64,000 nucleotides of DNA. It comes from Reticulitermes lucifugus. Lineage: Eukaryota; Arthropoda; Insecta; Blattodea; Rhinotermitidae. The stretch lies in NCBI GenBank assembly GCA_026260175.1, contig JAKCWW010000567.1:22574-86573 (forward strand). The letters run 5' to 3'. How positions within the stretch are numbered: position 1 is the first letter of the stretch; each line of letters begins with the position of its first letter. Below the pieces are notes generated by a model. The model was given only the letters and a program-made list of their open reading frames with translations. It had not been told where the DNA came from and did not search any database. Positions 24,445 through 53,184 of the stretch are shown here, piece after piece. Both the position numbers and the translations under genes were made by a program.

Positions 24445-25454
24445 AGTGTTGATTTAACTTTAAGTAAATTATAAGTAATTATTGGCTATAGGGCCTGATA
24501 TATGCAATAATGTACGTATACACAAAATCAATGAAGAGTAAGGCTAGGGATGTTTATTCCAAAACTGAATAGGCTACAGCTTTCCGCTCTTTTACATGAA
24601 GTATAATCTCAAAGGTAGTTGCAGCGCTTTGGAAGATATCTGAATGACTACGTTCTTTGGCCTCGCAAATTGAACTGTCTCCTAGATACCCGCACTTATG
24701 TGATGGAAGTGTGAACACATCGCTTGTGACAATATCCGCTTTCACTTCACTTGTAACTTTAGCTGCTTAGCGGGAAGAAACCAAGGCCAGACACTCACCA
24801 GAGTTCTGTCAGTAATCATGTAAAGGATGGTCACTGTTCTTAGATTACATGTACAGTATTCGGGAATTTGTCCGAAGGATCACGACGGAACATTTAGCTC
24901 GCAGTTGCGGCCCCGAATGCAGGAGAATGAGAATTTTTAGCCAACTTTCTCGACATTTCCCTAAAGCACTTGCACTGCAAACACGTCATAGTGATTTACG
25001 CTGGGTTAGTCGTATTACAAAACGTAGCAATAAATGTGTAGAAAGACAATACATCGCCGTTGGCACGGTGCATTTCGGTGGGAGGGGTTCTAAAGTTGTG
25101 TACTTTATATTAATAAGTACAGTGACTATACGGTTATTATACGACCGCATATAAACTGTTAAGTTCATGAAGCATCATATGAGATACGATGGGATGCTTG
25201 TAATGGATAGTTAAAGAAGTGACATAAGGCAGTTACGGTGTCTTTTGTAATAGTAGCCAATCACTCGCCTAGAGAAACCCAAAATTCAGTTAGGACAGCC
25301 GTTCTTCGGCTGGGAATAGAAATTTTGCCTACCTGTTGTGAATGAGAATCTTTAGCACTGTGCCAGCCGCTGTGAACTGTACAAACTTGTTACAAGTCTT
25401 CTGTAATTTAGTCGCCAAATTTGACACTTTTCTTTGAGTAGTAAAACAATTTTT

Positions 25455-25757
25455 ATTGGACCCGGGTTAGCGTAATCGGTATGGTAACTAAGTTACGGGC
25501 GGGAGAACAGAGGAGTCGTGGTTCGCTTTCCAGCAGCGGAAAGTATTTTTCTCATCTACAAAATGTCCAAATCAGCTCTGAAATCCAGCCAGCCTCCAAT
25601 TTAGTGGGAAGCAAGGAATTTTCCGCGTTGGTAAAACGATTGGGGCGTAAGCTGACCACTCACCTCCAACTAAAGCCGAGGTTTAACTGAGTGGAGCTAT
25701 ACTTCCACTCCCCATATGACTTCATAGCTTACACAGGGATAATTTTACTTCTGACGC
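25455..25757 (+). mobile_element. SINE group A, near full length
   Basis: Head CCCGGGTTAGCGTAATCGGT and GTCGTGGTTCGCTTTCC, body CAGCCAGCCTCCAATTTAGT and ACTCACCTCCAACTAAAGCC, tail TCCCCATATGACTTCATAGC. Confidence 0.75.
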
Positions 25758-25953
25758 TGTGATACTGAAAGCCACTTAAGTGAACTGAGAAAGAGACACT
25801 GCTGAGGAAATGTCGGCCAACCTGTGGGAGACTGTCCCTCTAAATTTAAGAGAGGACGAGGGGGGAACAACCAGTATGAAAAGTAGAAAACCTGTGCAGT
25901 AATTAAAAGGTTCGGTTCATCACCGCTGCCCTTGTCCTCGAAGCAAAATAAGG

Positions 25954-26074
25954 CGAGATCTATCCTCCTTTGGGATTTTACTCAGCGTAGAATGGTAGTT
26001 TCTTACGACGTTTCGGTACAACATATCGGTCCCATCTTCAAGGGTCAAGTACAGCGGCGGAAGTTTGAAGTCAC
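25954..26074 (+). mobile_element. Snap-back family element, shortened, 11-bp TSD
   Basis: It has the family left arm (TTTGGGATTTTACTCAGCGTAG), the ACGTTTCGGTACAAC..CCATCTTCAAGG core and the right tail GCGGCGGAAGTTTGAAGTCAC, but most of the right arm is missing. GCAAAATAAGG flanks it at 25943-25953 and 26075-26085. Confidence 0.65.
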
Positions 26075-26085
26075 GCAAAATAAGG

Positions 26086-26974
26086 TGGCGTTATAGGGTA
26101 AATGCTGTTACCTTAGCTATCTTGGACCAAGCAGTTCACCACTGTCACTTCCTGCTTATTACATCACATCCTGTCCGCTATGAATTGTTATTGCATAGTG
26201 TGAGAGAGCAGTATTATTAAGTTTTATACGAACGGTAATATCTTTAAAACAATAAATTACATGTTTTAGTTTATTAACTGGAATCTGATGAAATGGAACG
26301 GTATATTTTCTTGAAGTTGGGGCGTCAGGTTGTGAACTGGATTTATTTGCACATTTCTGTCCTCTGGGCTGTGACGCCGTGTAGTCTCGTAGCTAGATAA
26401 CGTTTTGGAAAAATCTAATGTCTCCATTTTCAGGATACGGTGGCAACATATTCGTCCAAAACAATGACAAATAGCCACAAGGCTACATGATTTCACATTC
26501 CAGAGAAATTACTGTCCATATTCATTTATATGAGAACCTCAAATATCGTATGCATTCATCTTGCTCACGATAGGAACCAATGATAAGATTCTGTGAATAC
26601 GCTAATAAGCTTCCTAAATAACGAAATAAATAACCATCACACTTCCTGTAGCACAGCCATTCTTAAGAAATCTTCTACTCGAGAAACCACCAAACTTTTA
26701 CGGAACCCGAAGGATCATAATTAGTTCTACAAGGCCAGACGCTGGACTAAATTCTGACACACATTAAGCCAGTCCTCCAGGTTTCCATCCGATTTCTTTA
26801 CCTCTTATACAATAGTAGTCTTCCCGAGCCTAGGCATCCACAGTAATCTCACACAGTCTGTCATCTTCAATTTATGGGGCTAAGAATTTACGTAGGTGCA
26901 TTTCTTGTCTCTTATGCGTATGCTACATGTCCCGCCGATTTCAGTATTGCTGAAGACAAAATCCCTGAAGATCC
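26086..26974. other. Intergenic
   Basis: Nothing recognised before the minisatellite. Confidence 0.5.
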
Positions 26975-27205
26975 TCAATGGGTTTCAGCAAATTCCTCGC
27001 CCAAGTGTCTCCACAATTCTTCGCCCGAGTGCCGTCACTAATCTTTATCACCTTCTTGTCTGAGCAGCATCTCTAATCTTTACCATTTTCTCGCTCAAAT
27101 GCCGTCACTGGTCATCATCGACTACTTGCCCTAGTTTCGCCACCAGTAACCTTCATCGAGTCCTCGCCATACTACCATATATTCATCAATTCCTCGCCCC
27201 AGTGC

Positions 27206-27388
27206 TCAGCCTCCAACAGAAATGACTACCAGGAATATTTCCTGGGGGGTAAAGGCGGCCGGTGCGTNNNNNNNNNNNNNNNNNNNNNNNNNNNNNNNNN
27301 NNNNNNNNNNNNNNNNNNNNNNNNNNNNCTTAACCTCCTGGAACCCTAAGGGCCTGTCCAGGCCTGTAATGGGATTGCTTTACCTTTA
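27206..27388 (+). mobile_element. SINE, group A variant, containing the assembly gap
   Basis: Shares CCTGGGGGGTAAAGGCGGCC, CTCCTGGAACCCTAAGGGCC and TGTCCAGGCC with the copy at 51826. It is framed by a perfect 14-bp duplication CCTCGCCCCAGTGC (27192-27205, 27389-27402) in a minisatellite. The N run hides the middle. Confidence 0.7.
27268..27328. other. Assembly gap, 61 N
   Basis: A run of N inside the SINE. The true length is unknown. A single further N lies at 40380. Confidence 1.
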
Positions 27389-27670
27389 CCTCGCCCCAGT
27401 GCCATTACCAATGTTCGCTGACTGTCGCTGTAGCCTTTTCACTGTTCTTCGCCAAATCCACTCTGTACTTTCATCACTAATCTTCGTCAGTTCCTCCGCG
27501 TAGTACCACAACTAACCTTCAATAAAGCTGTCACTGTTCTTCGCCAAATCCTTCCCCACGCACCATCAGCAATCTTCTCTTATCCCTCATCCAAGCTGCA
27601 TTACTCATCTTCACCAATACTTAGCCTAAATGCCATGATAACTCTTCAGCATGTCCTCTCCCAAGTGTCA

Positions 27671-28436
27671 TCCATTAACGAAGACCACCAAAGTAGAACA
27701 ACAGGCCACACGTCCCGTATCGCTGCGCGTCATTAAACATGACAATGGGTTATGCTTGAAATGCACTTACCTTGGGAATAGAAAGCCTGAAACTCGACCG
27801 CTTATCAGGTTAAGAGGCTTATGGCTTGCTTTTTAAATTAAAGTGCATTCAATGTCAGTCATAGCCATTGACTCCAGTTATTGACAAAGTGGCACAAAGT
27901 CTGAACATTCATTCCAACGTCAGGTAATGTCACTGACCAGGAGAATATTGTGTGTTGGTGAAATGGTTATCGGAATAGGCGATAATTTTATCTGTTTTAT
28001 TAACGTACTTTCCTTCCTTAAACGGGTAAAAGAAGGCTTGTGGGATCACCATTCTTTCGTTGTTTGTGTGCGTTCGTTTGTCTGTTTATCCCTCATGTAC
28101 TTTTAAGCAGTTCACGGTTTTTTACAAAACTTGGTAGAAAGTTGTTCCACTGGATAATACGTAAACGTGGTACTTGTAATTTCCCAAAATTAATAATAAC
28201 AATACTTGTACTGTGAGTGTCTTAGCGTCTACCTGTATTAAGGTCGTAGCGTAAGTAGATCTTTCGGTGATTTTTTTTTGGGGGGGGGGTTCTTTTTTGT
28301 ATGATGTGATTACCTACGCTTACTTAAACCGGACGCAATAAAAATACAAATACTTCTAGTTGATTTGAAGTTGTTTTATAAATTGTCTGAAAATGCTTTA
28401 AATATGAGATAAAATAAGGCCTATATAACACTAACT
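27671..28436. other. Intergenic
   Basis: TGTCTGTTTATCCCTCATG near 28080 vaguely recalls the GGCGCGTTCGC-end family; no firm feature. Confidence 0.4.
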
Positions 28437-28562
28437 CAGAGGTGCAGAAATCTCGGGCGCCAGGTCGCCGTGGTAACTAAATTTTTTATGGTGGCACTTA
28501 ATATGTGGGAACTTGTTTCATGCCACCTAGAATTTTGAGGTGGCTCCTAGTGTGTGCCCCTG
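28437..28562. mobile_element. hAT-like MITE, 126 bp, 8-bp TSD
   Basis: Starts CAGAGGTGCAGAA and ends GTGTGCCCCTG, imperfect inverted ends of hAT type. CACTAACT and CACTGACT flank it, 7 of 8 matching. The interior GGCGCCAGGTCGCC and GAGGTGGCTCCTAG is shared with two other copies. Confidence 0.65.
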
Positions 28563-30561
28563 CACTGACTAAAACTTTCACTTTACTAGCTGTTCATCGC
28601 CCGGAGATTTCCTGAAAATGACTTGAACTTAAATAACGAAATGCGTAATTCTTATGTTACCTTTCCATAAATCCATAAAATATGTGCATATTAAAGTTGA
28701 ATATACATTCAGCAGATTTCATGAACAATATAAACAACAGCAGGTAATTTACTTTCATTCCTTTCGTTACACGAATTTGTAGCGTTCTGGGATCATGGCC
28801 GTCGACTTCAAGGCCAGTTATGCTAGATATGATCTTTGCTGCGGTGTGGCAGCAGTTGCGACGAACGGAGTGGCTGCTGGTACGATACATTGCCACAGCG
28901 CGGCGCTAGTTGCTGGACTAACCTGTTTTAGGACAGGCAATTTCATTCTCACAAAATACCTCCATGCCACGAACTGCACTTCTGTTTAACGAGAGAAGCA
29001 GTGTACGTATAACGAAACATCGCGGCACGTTCGTCTATTGTTTATACCTCCGCGTCTATCCTAACAGTGTAATATCATTTCACTCGAAGAGAGCGCTTTT
29101 ATGGCTATTTAATGTCGCCGTAAACAGTAAAACGTATGTTTTCATGTAAAGTGCCCGATATTTTTGCCCAATTTTAACCACATTTGGAATCTCGAATACC
29201 TCACACTTTGATAAGGCGTGTTCAGAACATTATTAGTAGCGTCAAGATTTCAAAAAGTCTAACGTGACCAAAAGTTAATAAAGAATTTGTGGAATCTGGT
29301 TTTCTCTAAATTTATCCGTCTGCGTTTATATGCGGCTGGTCGTAAGAATTATGTGTGATTATACAAATAACGCGTATTTTTTAAGTTGCACTATAATGTA
29401 GGGTAATCCAAATTCACCCATAGGTTCATAAATTATTTTCGTACAGACGTAATTTTGAATGATGTTAAGGGTTACAGAAAACAATCGCCCAAAATTTGCA
29501 CGCTCTATTGAAATCTATTTCCATACCAAATTTTACGTGCCCAGTTGCAATTTTTAATTAGTTATCAGGCAGTTCTCTATGAAGTTGTTATTCGTGATAG
29601 TAACTGAAGGTAAAGCTGTGGGATGATGGTCTCCAGTTATATGAAGAGCGTACCCAGTTCCGTAAACATCTTCCAACAGTTTCGAAACTTATTATGGTAT
29701 ACATTAGACACAGATAGACATGGTGATACCATGAGCCACTATCCCCTTATACGTAAGAAGATAGTCTACATGTACTCCTTTAGTCTGTAACAGATAACAG
29801 GAAGCCTTGGCCGTGCAACGCCTGCGCAATAAGTTCAGGCAACTCTTGTTACGTAAGTGTCGGAGAAGTTGCCGAAACATAAACCCTATGTGCATAAACA
29901 TTATCAGAGTGCATACGCAATCTCTCGGCTTTTAGAAGGAAATGGGTTTATCGATAACGAGTTACGCTGATATTTGAATTCTTTTTACCGAAATTTGGTA
30001 GCGTCCGGTATCTTAAATTACGGCGAATTTGGGTCCGCGGGCAGAATCCAGGCACCAAATAATATTTCATTCACCCACGTGTCAAAATAAGACAAAACAC
30101 AAACAACAAGAACCTTGCTGGGTTAGCTCTTCAAAGCCCGTTCCTCGAAATTCAAAGATGGTCCTGGTGTCTCCATCGCCATTTTGCTCGTCCTAATTCT
30201 CTTAATCCCATCGATCTTTACCGGAATGTCGGTTATGAAGGCGGTTTCTTCTTGTTTACAATTTTTTTTCACTTTTGTTGGTATCCTTGTTTCTATTCAA
30301 CTACATTTGTAACATTAAATCTCTCTCTGATGTCGAAGTTTCTTCAACGATCTAATCGAATGAAGCCTATTATTTTTCAAACAAAAAAAGGTGTATTTGT
30401 ACTACCCATAATTTCTGGGATTTCTTTTGGAGTAATATCCAAAGTTTACTACAGTTAAGAATGCCTCTTGATGTTATACATGTAACTGGCATTTTTGTCC
30501 CAAAATTTACTTTTATTTTACTACATATTTATTGCATATTATTATTATTATCATCATTATT
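28563..30561. other. Intergenic, 2 kb
   Basis: Only the repeat fragment at 29090-29160 is recognised. Confidence 0.5.
29090..29160 (-). repeat. Fragment related to the 50.7-kb short variant
   Basis: AATGTCGCCGTAAACAGTAA, AACGTATGTTTTCATGTAAA and GTGCCCGA match 50865-50932. Confidence 0.4.
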
Positions 30562-30823
30562 ATTGAAGGGCCCCGCAGCAGATGCTACGGACGCACCGCA
30601 GCTTTAAAGGCTTATTGTGCAACCCTGTGATGATTATGTTGTTTTTATGATTTTCCATTTTCATGGAGCACCAGTGGAATGAAATTGACAGGGGAAAACC
30701 GAAGTACTCGGAGAAAACCCTGTCCCAGTGCCACTTTGTCCACCATAAATCCCACATGGACCGACCCGGCCTCCACTGTGAGAGGCCTGCGGCTAACCGC
30801 CTGAGCCATGGCACGGCCTTATT
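30562..30823 (-). mobile_element. SINE group C with ATT tail
   Basis: GAAGGGCCCCGCAGCAGATG, GGAATGAAATTGACAGGGG, CACTTTGTCCACCATAAATC and CGCCTGAGCCATGGCACGGC. Its 3' end abuts an ATT/ATC microsatellite at 30540-30565. Part of the head is lost. Confidence 0.8.
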
Positions 30824-31125
30824 ACATCTTTGTAACTTGTCAGTATTTTTCTTCAGCTGTGAATGCTAAATAGGTTCGGATATGTATTCTGTTACTTCTG
30901 TTGCTTCTCTTAACTGCAACTCCTAAGAACTCTGGTTTAATACACACTTAGGCACGGCTTTATTATACGAAGGTTGTTTGTGAAATATATTGGTGTAAGT
31001 ATTAATTAATTTCAGTTTAAAAGTGAAATGTGCATATGCATTATTTGCTCGTTTGTCATAACTGATTCTGTAATTGTGCATTCCGTGCAACTCTAGTATA
31101 ATTAACTGCTACTTGTTTATTTCAG

Positions 31126-31446
31126 GTAAGAATGTACATTCAACTCTTGATGGTATACGAGCAGAGTGGTGTAAGCTGCGAGTCACTGATCCAGAAGTTT
31201 GTTGAGGTTTGAGCATAAATAATTACATATTCATGCAATATGTTTCAAAATAATTAAATTTTATATCCTTTCTTATGGCAAACCTGCTAACATACTGCTT
31301 ATAACACCATATCTGCCTCCCTTCAGCTAGATGAGAAATTCTGCATTCGTGTTGTGATTCAAACAGAACAGCCGCATAACCAAACCCACAATGCCAATGC
31401 TACTCTGGTGCAGGCTACTCACTCACCACATAAAGTGAATATATGG
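31126..31446 (+). other. Speculative two-exon signal of unknown identity
   Basis: 31126-31206 (27 codons, MYIQLLMVYEQSGVSCESLI then QKFVE) and 31327-31446 (40 codons, LDEKFCIRVVIQTEQPHNQT..) each follow a pyrimidine tract ending in CAG and have GT at the 3' side. Both are whole multiples of three, so they join in frame. Donors are weak, no further exons were found, and CAG/GTAAGA at 31123 could itself be a donor. I recognise no family. Confidence 0.22.
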
Positions 31447-33164
31447 GTACATATGCATAATTAATTACTTACATAAATTTAAATGTGCTGTAAAAATGTA
31501 AATATAGTACACATTTTATTTGACTTCTGTCACTACAAAGTATTACTCACAAATTATGATTAAAACAAAAAAAGACGGCGTTACAACGGCGACATGACAG
31601 CTGTCTTAACTGTTAACACTGTTCGTTGCAACTGCAGTAATACGTCTCCATGCATACTTATATTTTTACACAATTCAACAAAGATGATTTATATTATTTT
31701 GAACTTTTAAAGTGTGCAATAATAATATCTACACAAACACACGCTCATATTGGCCATCTTGATCAAACAACCTTGAAAGCAACATCACTTCACTGGAGTT
31801 CCACCTATTTACATGATCCACCATTGGCCACCTGTTATATAATACACGTTATTTATGTACATATGATTGTTGCGCCATGTTAAGTATCAAGTTAGCCTCT
31901 CTTTTGTTATTGTGGCAAGCAGTAGCTTCCTCCAACTCGAGAAACTCTGTTAACATTACATTTGTACGTCTCACAAAATCACACCCAGTTGTATAATCAC
32001 ACCACTTACTTAGTGTTTCAGTCTGCTCATGTATGTCACAGCCTCCTAAATACCACACTTAAAAACAAAACATTGCACAGTTTCAACGCCTGTACCCAGT
32101 CACACAATCCTTGCTAATCATCAAGTCATTTACAGGTATGAGACACTCTTAAACTTATGAGATTCATTATTTTTGTCTGTATTCACAAAAATCACCATTG
32201 TTGCTCAATGCACAGCTTAGAACTGTGTGTCCATGTATGGTGTCTAAACTAATGACCATTCAATGGTATATACAGCATATTTATAAACTTATTATTTCTA
32301 AATATGTATTTTTTTCCAACTTCAAAAGGTTCCAATGATCACAGCCTCCTATATAAAAACAACAGCAAATACCCGAGTCGAGTGACTTGAAACCAAGTAG
32401 AGATTTTAACACTTTTCACAATCAGTAAATTACAGGTACACAACTTGCTTTTGCACTAGCTTATTTCATATGTTTCTATTTATATCCTATCCTAACAAGC
32501 TGGTGTTAAGTTGAAGAACAACAGGTAAAATTTACGAATCTACAAATGAACCTTAAAACATTTACAGGACATTAGAATAACCCCCTTCCAATGAACATTC
32601 ACGAGATCAATCTGTCATCTTAATGTCATCATGTATGGCTGCTTCATCCTATAAATGTACAGCTTTCTTAATCCCATGAGTGCTATAGGTGGTCTTAATT
32701 AGCGTACATCCATCGATGGCTCAGGGATGCCAAACGATTTGTGTGGTTCACTGATTTCATGGCTGTAAATATTCACTGGATATCAGTAGAAATGCTAAAC
32801 TTATTGAGCAAAGGAAGTCATTCTCCCATAAAAAAATTCTGTTAATACATTTAACACTCATTCGGTATGGCTGCATTAATTTTATAGACCTACAGCAATT
32901 TAAACGTACATCTAAAAGGTAAAGTTGTCCCTGTCCACACCATGAAGACATATAGGGGGCGGCAGATTACAGCTCCACTCATTCTGGTTTTGGATGTGCC
33001 GTTTCTTTCTACGTAGTTGCGACAGGTGCTGTATGTATGTGCAGAACAAGTGTCTGGTATTTCCAGAAAACTGCTAACAGAAACCATATTAATACTAAAC
33101 GTGTGATTTTGTAGCATCAACACTACAGCTAGGCTTCCACGGCAGGTATTTTTGAGATGGCCGA
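31447..33164. other. AT-rich region downstream of GH9
   Basis: Apart from a SINE tail at 32913, nothing is recognised. It could hold GH9 3' untranslated sequence, but no poly(A) signal ties it to the gene. Confidence 0.4.
32913..32995 (-). mobile_element. SINE group A 3' fragment
   Basis: GGTAAAGTTGTCCCTGTCCA, CATGAAGACATATAGGGG and CAGCTCCACTCATTC are the complement of the group A tail. Confidence 0.55.
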
Positions 33165-33310
33165 CTTCTGGGTTTCGAAACCATATAGGTTTTTAGGTTA
33201 AATAACTTCAGCGGTTACCTGACTCAAAACCTTCAACCCCGAAGACAGAGGCTGCATGTTTCTCCGAAACGTCAGTGTCTGATATGCCACATTTACTCCA
33301 CAGTACAGAA
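33165..33310 (+). repeat. Degenerate snap-back repeat downstream of GH9
   Basis: CTTCTGGGTTTCGAAACC at the left; CCCCGAAGACAGAGG..CTCCGAAACGTCAGTG in the middle. The core has drifted (CCGAAGA). It lies 335 bases beyond the GH9 stop. Confidence 0.45.
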
Positions 33311-33644
33311 TTAATGGATTACATGGTTTTTGTTCTTCCATATGGCAACATTTTTTCACAAATGGGCACAGATTTCAGAAAGCTGTTGTTCGAAATGGAA
33401 AGACTAGCTAAAATGAATAGTAACAAGTGTATTACTTAATTATATCATTGTAGTAAGCACTATGGTTACTGCTTTGATACTGCGAAGTTTGGCACCAAGA
33501 ATGCAATAAATGTTGTCATTCACAGTCTACAGAAACAATTAAGATAACCAACTGTTAATCTTCTAAACCAAGTGTAAATATATTTCAACTTGACTTCAAT
33601 TCAAGTACACTCGAGCAAAGCACATGTGGCGTCCAGCCTGCGAC

Positions 33645-50472
<16,828 letters not shown>

Positions 50473-50713
50473 TCATCCAACAAGAGAATTAATGACACTA
50501 AAACAAAGTGTACACTGCTGCCTAGAGTTGGTTGAGTTAACTTCTTGGACTGCACACGAACTAAAATTTCAAGGGGAAATAAATATTTGTACGAGTGTTA
50601 GTGTTAAGAAGATTTCCTATGTAGGGAAATTGAACTAGCTATGTAAATGAAAGTGGTATTGTAACAAAAGAAAACGGTTCCAGTGCCCGGATAATGCGAG
50701 CAAGTGCGATAAA

Positions 50714-50932
50714 CAACATATGCAATGTATGTGTAACGTAAAATTGTGGCGCGTTCGCTTAACCATTGTTGCAGTGGAAATACAACAATGCACTCTGTGT
50801 GTGTTGTTGAGCTACACGTCACTGTAAACTATACAAAAATACTAACTGTTGCACAACAATGCTTTTATGGAAAATTTATGTCGCCAGCAACAATGAAACG
50901 TACGTAGGCCTTCATGTAAAGTGCCCGATGCT
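50714..50932 (-). mobile_element. GGCGCGTTCGC-end family, short variant
   Basis: GCAATGTATGTGTAACGTAA, TGGCGCGTTCGCTTAACCAT then GCCTTCATGTAAAGTGCCCG. The last part also occurs at 29096-29160. It lies about 270 bases upstream of the GH9 start codon. Confidence 0.55.
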
Positions 50933-50951
50933 GCACTGAAACAAAAGAATG

Positions 50952-51006
50952 TTCAGTAACCAACAAATGCACAAACAGTTAGTTTGTGCATTTGTTGGTT
51001 ACTGAA
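50952..51006. repeat. Perfect 25-bp hairpin, 5-base loop
   Basis: TTCAGTAACCAACAAATGCA plus CAAAC (50952-50976), loop AGTTA, then the exact complement (50982-51006). The arm resembles the outer tip of the 39-kb element (CAGTTTTTTAACCAACGAAT), so it may be that element with its interior lost. Confidence 0.75.
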
Positions 51007-51189
51007 TACTAAGTAGAAATACACGGTGAAAGCAATATAAAAAAATGAATGTTCGTTTGCTCATGGTGACTGAACAGATCGTAATGACAGATAAGTCGTT
51101 GGACAGTTTTTCAGTTTTTGTCAAAGTGTTGCCGTAAAACATTTTACGAGATCAGACGGAGTGAATCAATTATGAAGCAGTCAGCAATA

Positions 51190-51545
51190 AATATTATGTG
51201 TGTGTATTCTTGCTTAGTTATCCGGCATGCAAATCGCATCTTTTACGCACATTATATTGTCAAGTGTGCCCTGTCTGGCTGTACCATATCTCACAAATGG
51301 CACGATTTTCGGAAAAAAAAGTTATTGAACATAAAATATGCTTTGATTTTCTCTGCAAGTTTTATCTGAAACATTTCTCATCCTAAGAAGAATTCAGCGA
51401 GATATCATAAATGTACATAGGTGTTCACGTAAGTACCCGTCATTCTTGTCAGATTTTCATGAAATTTGAGTTTTCTCGACAGATTTTAGAAAAATACTCA
51501 AGTATCAAATTTCATTAAAATCTGTTCAGAGGGATACTTCCTATT
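51190..51545 (-). mobile_element. GGCGCGTTCGC-end family, interior fragment
   Basis: CTTAGTTATCCGGCATGCAA, TGTACCATATCTCACAAATG, GAAACATTTCTCATCCTAAG and TACATAGGTGTTCACGTAAG match the interior of the full copies; both ends are missing. Confidence 0.6.
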
Positions 51546-51825
51546 TAAGCGAATACACGCGGTACGATTGTTTCCTGACATGAGCCAAGCACCGTAACAA
51601 GGAAGTAAAACTGATTTCTTAGCTTCAGAAATTACCTCCGCTGACCGATAATCTACAGACGTTCGAAGTAGGATTTAATCACCATCAACACAACTATTTA
51701 TTAGTGTTTTTATCAGATCAAGTTATGGAGCTATATGTTTTAACCACAAAGTGGTCACCTTTCATAAAAATACAATTTGCAATTGTAATTTTGTTTTTAT
51801 ATAACGTAAAAGCTATCCCATTACG

Positions 51826-52130
51826 GCCCTGGACAGGCCCTTAGGGCTCCAGGAGGTTGACGCGCCTAGGAATTCTATACAATCGGCACATGAAGGTGGC
51901 ATGGTTGTCAGCCCTACGCACTGGCCGCCTTTACCCCCCAGGAGATATCCCTGTACTAATTTCTGTCAGAGGCTGAGTCCACTCCAGGGCCATAGTGCGG
52001 CCGAAATAAGTGAATGAAAAACCTCTATGACCCCATCGGGAATGGAACCCGCGACCTTCCGGTTTGTACCGCAGTGCCTCAACCAACTGCGCCACCACGT
52101 ACCTCTACTCCCCGTCTTTGCCTGCATGGC
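51826..52130 (-). mobile_element. SINE, group A variant
   Basis: GGCCCTGGACAGGCCCTTAG, GCTCCAGGAGGTTGACGCGC, CCGCCTTTACCCCCCAGG and ATGGAACCCGCGACCTTCCG (B box complement), then CTCAACCAACTGCGCCACCA. This is the fuller relative of the 27.2-kb copy. Confidence 0.72.
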
Positions 52131-53136
52131 ATGTTACAGGGAAACATTTACCTGACCTACTATTGCTACGAGCCTTTACATAAAAACGATAATTGTTGCC
52201 TACTGCTCTGACGTAGGCCTATCTAATGCTTTTAGCATTATCTGCAGAAAACTGAGTACAGGCGTACTACACGTGACAAGTCACGCGGACGCGGGTAAAT
52301 AACGGTTAAACTCACAACAGCTACGTTAGTCACTGTGCACATGTAAAAGAAGATACTTGTACCTGCGTACTCGATTCTGATTCCGGCACAAGATGTCAGT
52401 GTTCACTCGACTGATGCCGGCACAAAATGTCAGTCAGTCTTCACCGTCTTTCGCAACTACGAGCTGGACTTAGCAAACCGACACACGTTTTATGCCGAAC
52501 ACACGACGTAATCGCAAGCCCTTGTAGCCCCAGAGTCCTCGAGCACCAGGAAAAGTAGTGGCGCTCATGCGCCTTGCGGCAGAGTCTGATTGATACAGGG
52601 AAACCCTAACATGTTCTAGGAGAGGGTGGCGAGAGAAGGGCGCGGCGGGCCACTGTGTGATCCCAATGACTGATCTAGGTGGCAGTTTCGGTTGATGATT
52701 CACGGGAGTAATGCTTGAGAATGCAAGGCCATCGCCACTGGCTTGCTTCTCGCAATACACGTGAGACAAGCAGGCCTTGGGAAGCTGCGGCATGTGTATA
52801 ATCTTGCCTTGCCTGTCCTCACTGGGACAATTGGTATTGCTGCAAGTGACGAAATGTCGGTACGAGCGATCGTTACTGTGTTCTTTACGCTTTCTGCACA
52901 GTAATACGTGTACGTCTGTTCGTAGGTGTAATTTGCGGAACTACTAAGCAGATTTCGATTATATTTTGTGTTGAGGGACAAGGCCAAGCGTCCTCAAACG
53001 AATTGAATTTTGGGTCGTACCGGTCCAGTTAATCACTCCTTTACATAAACTAAAATGGAATAACTGAACAGCTGTACTGTTGTTGTGAAATTTATAGACG
53101 TAATCCATTTTACTGTTTATGGTTTTAAACTTGGCA

Positions 53137-53184
53137 TTTACTCCCTGATGATGGCATGGTTATGCCGAAACATGTCGGAGTAAA
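53137..53184 (+). ncRNA. Hammerhead ribozyme-like motif (best copy)
   Basis: Read 5' to 3': TTTACTCC (stem I), CTGATGA core, one extra T, GGCAT/loop GGTT/ATGCC (stem II, 5 bp), GAAA, CATG (short stem III inside palindrome ACATGT), TC cleavage site, then GGAGTAAA, which pairs with the first strand over 8 bp. This is the type I hammerhead order. The extra T between core and stem II is non-canonical. The palindromic stem III suggests action as a dimer. Activity is untested. Confidence 0.68.

Larger units (their letters stand above)
22813..25454. other. Intergenic
   Basis: Holds the tandem hammerhead-like cores, one ATT run and the 24.4-kb inverted repeat; otherwise unrecognised. Confidence 0.5.
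26975..27670. repeat. Degenerate minisatellite, about 35-38 bp period
   Basis: Diverged units of the type TTCCTCGCCCAAGTGCCGTC then ACTAATCTTCATCAA run across this span, interrupted by the SINE at 27206-27388. At least ten units can be traced. Coordinates are approximate. Confidence 0.55.

Noticed and set aside
52470-52987. Two overlapping frames of 95-107 codons
   Set aside because: Moderately GC-rich by chance; no motif or splice context found.
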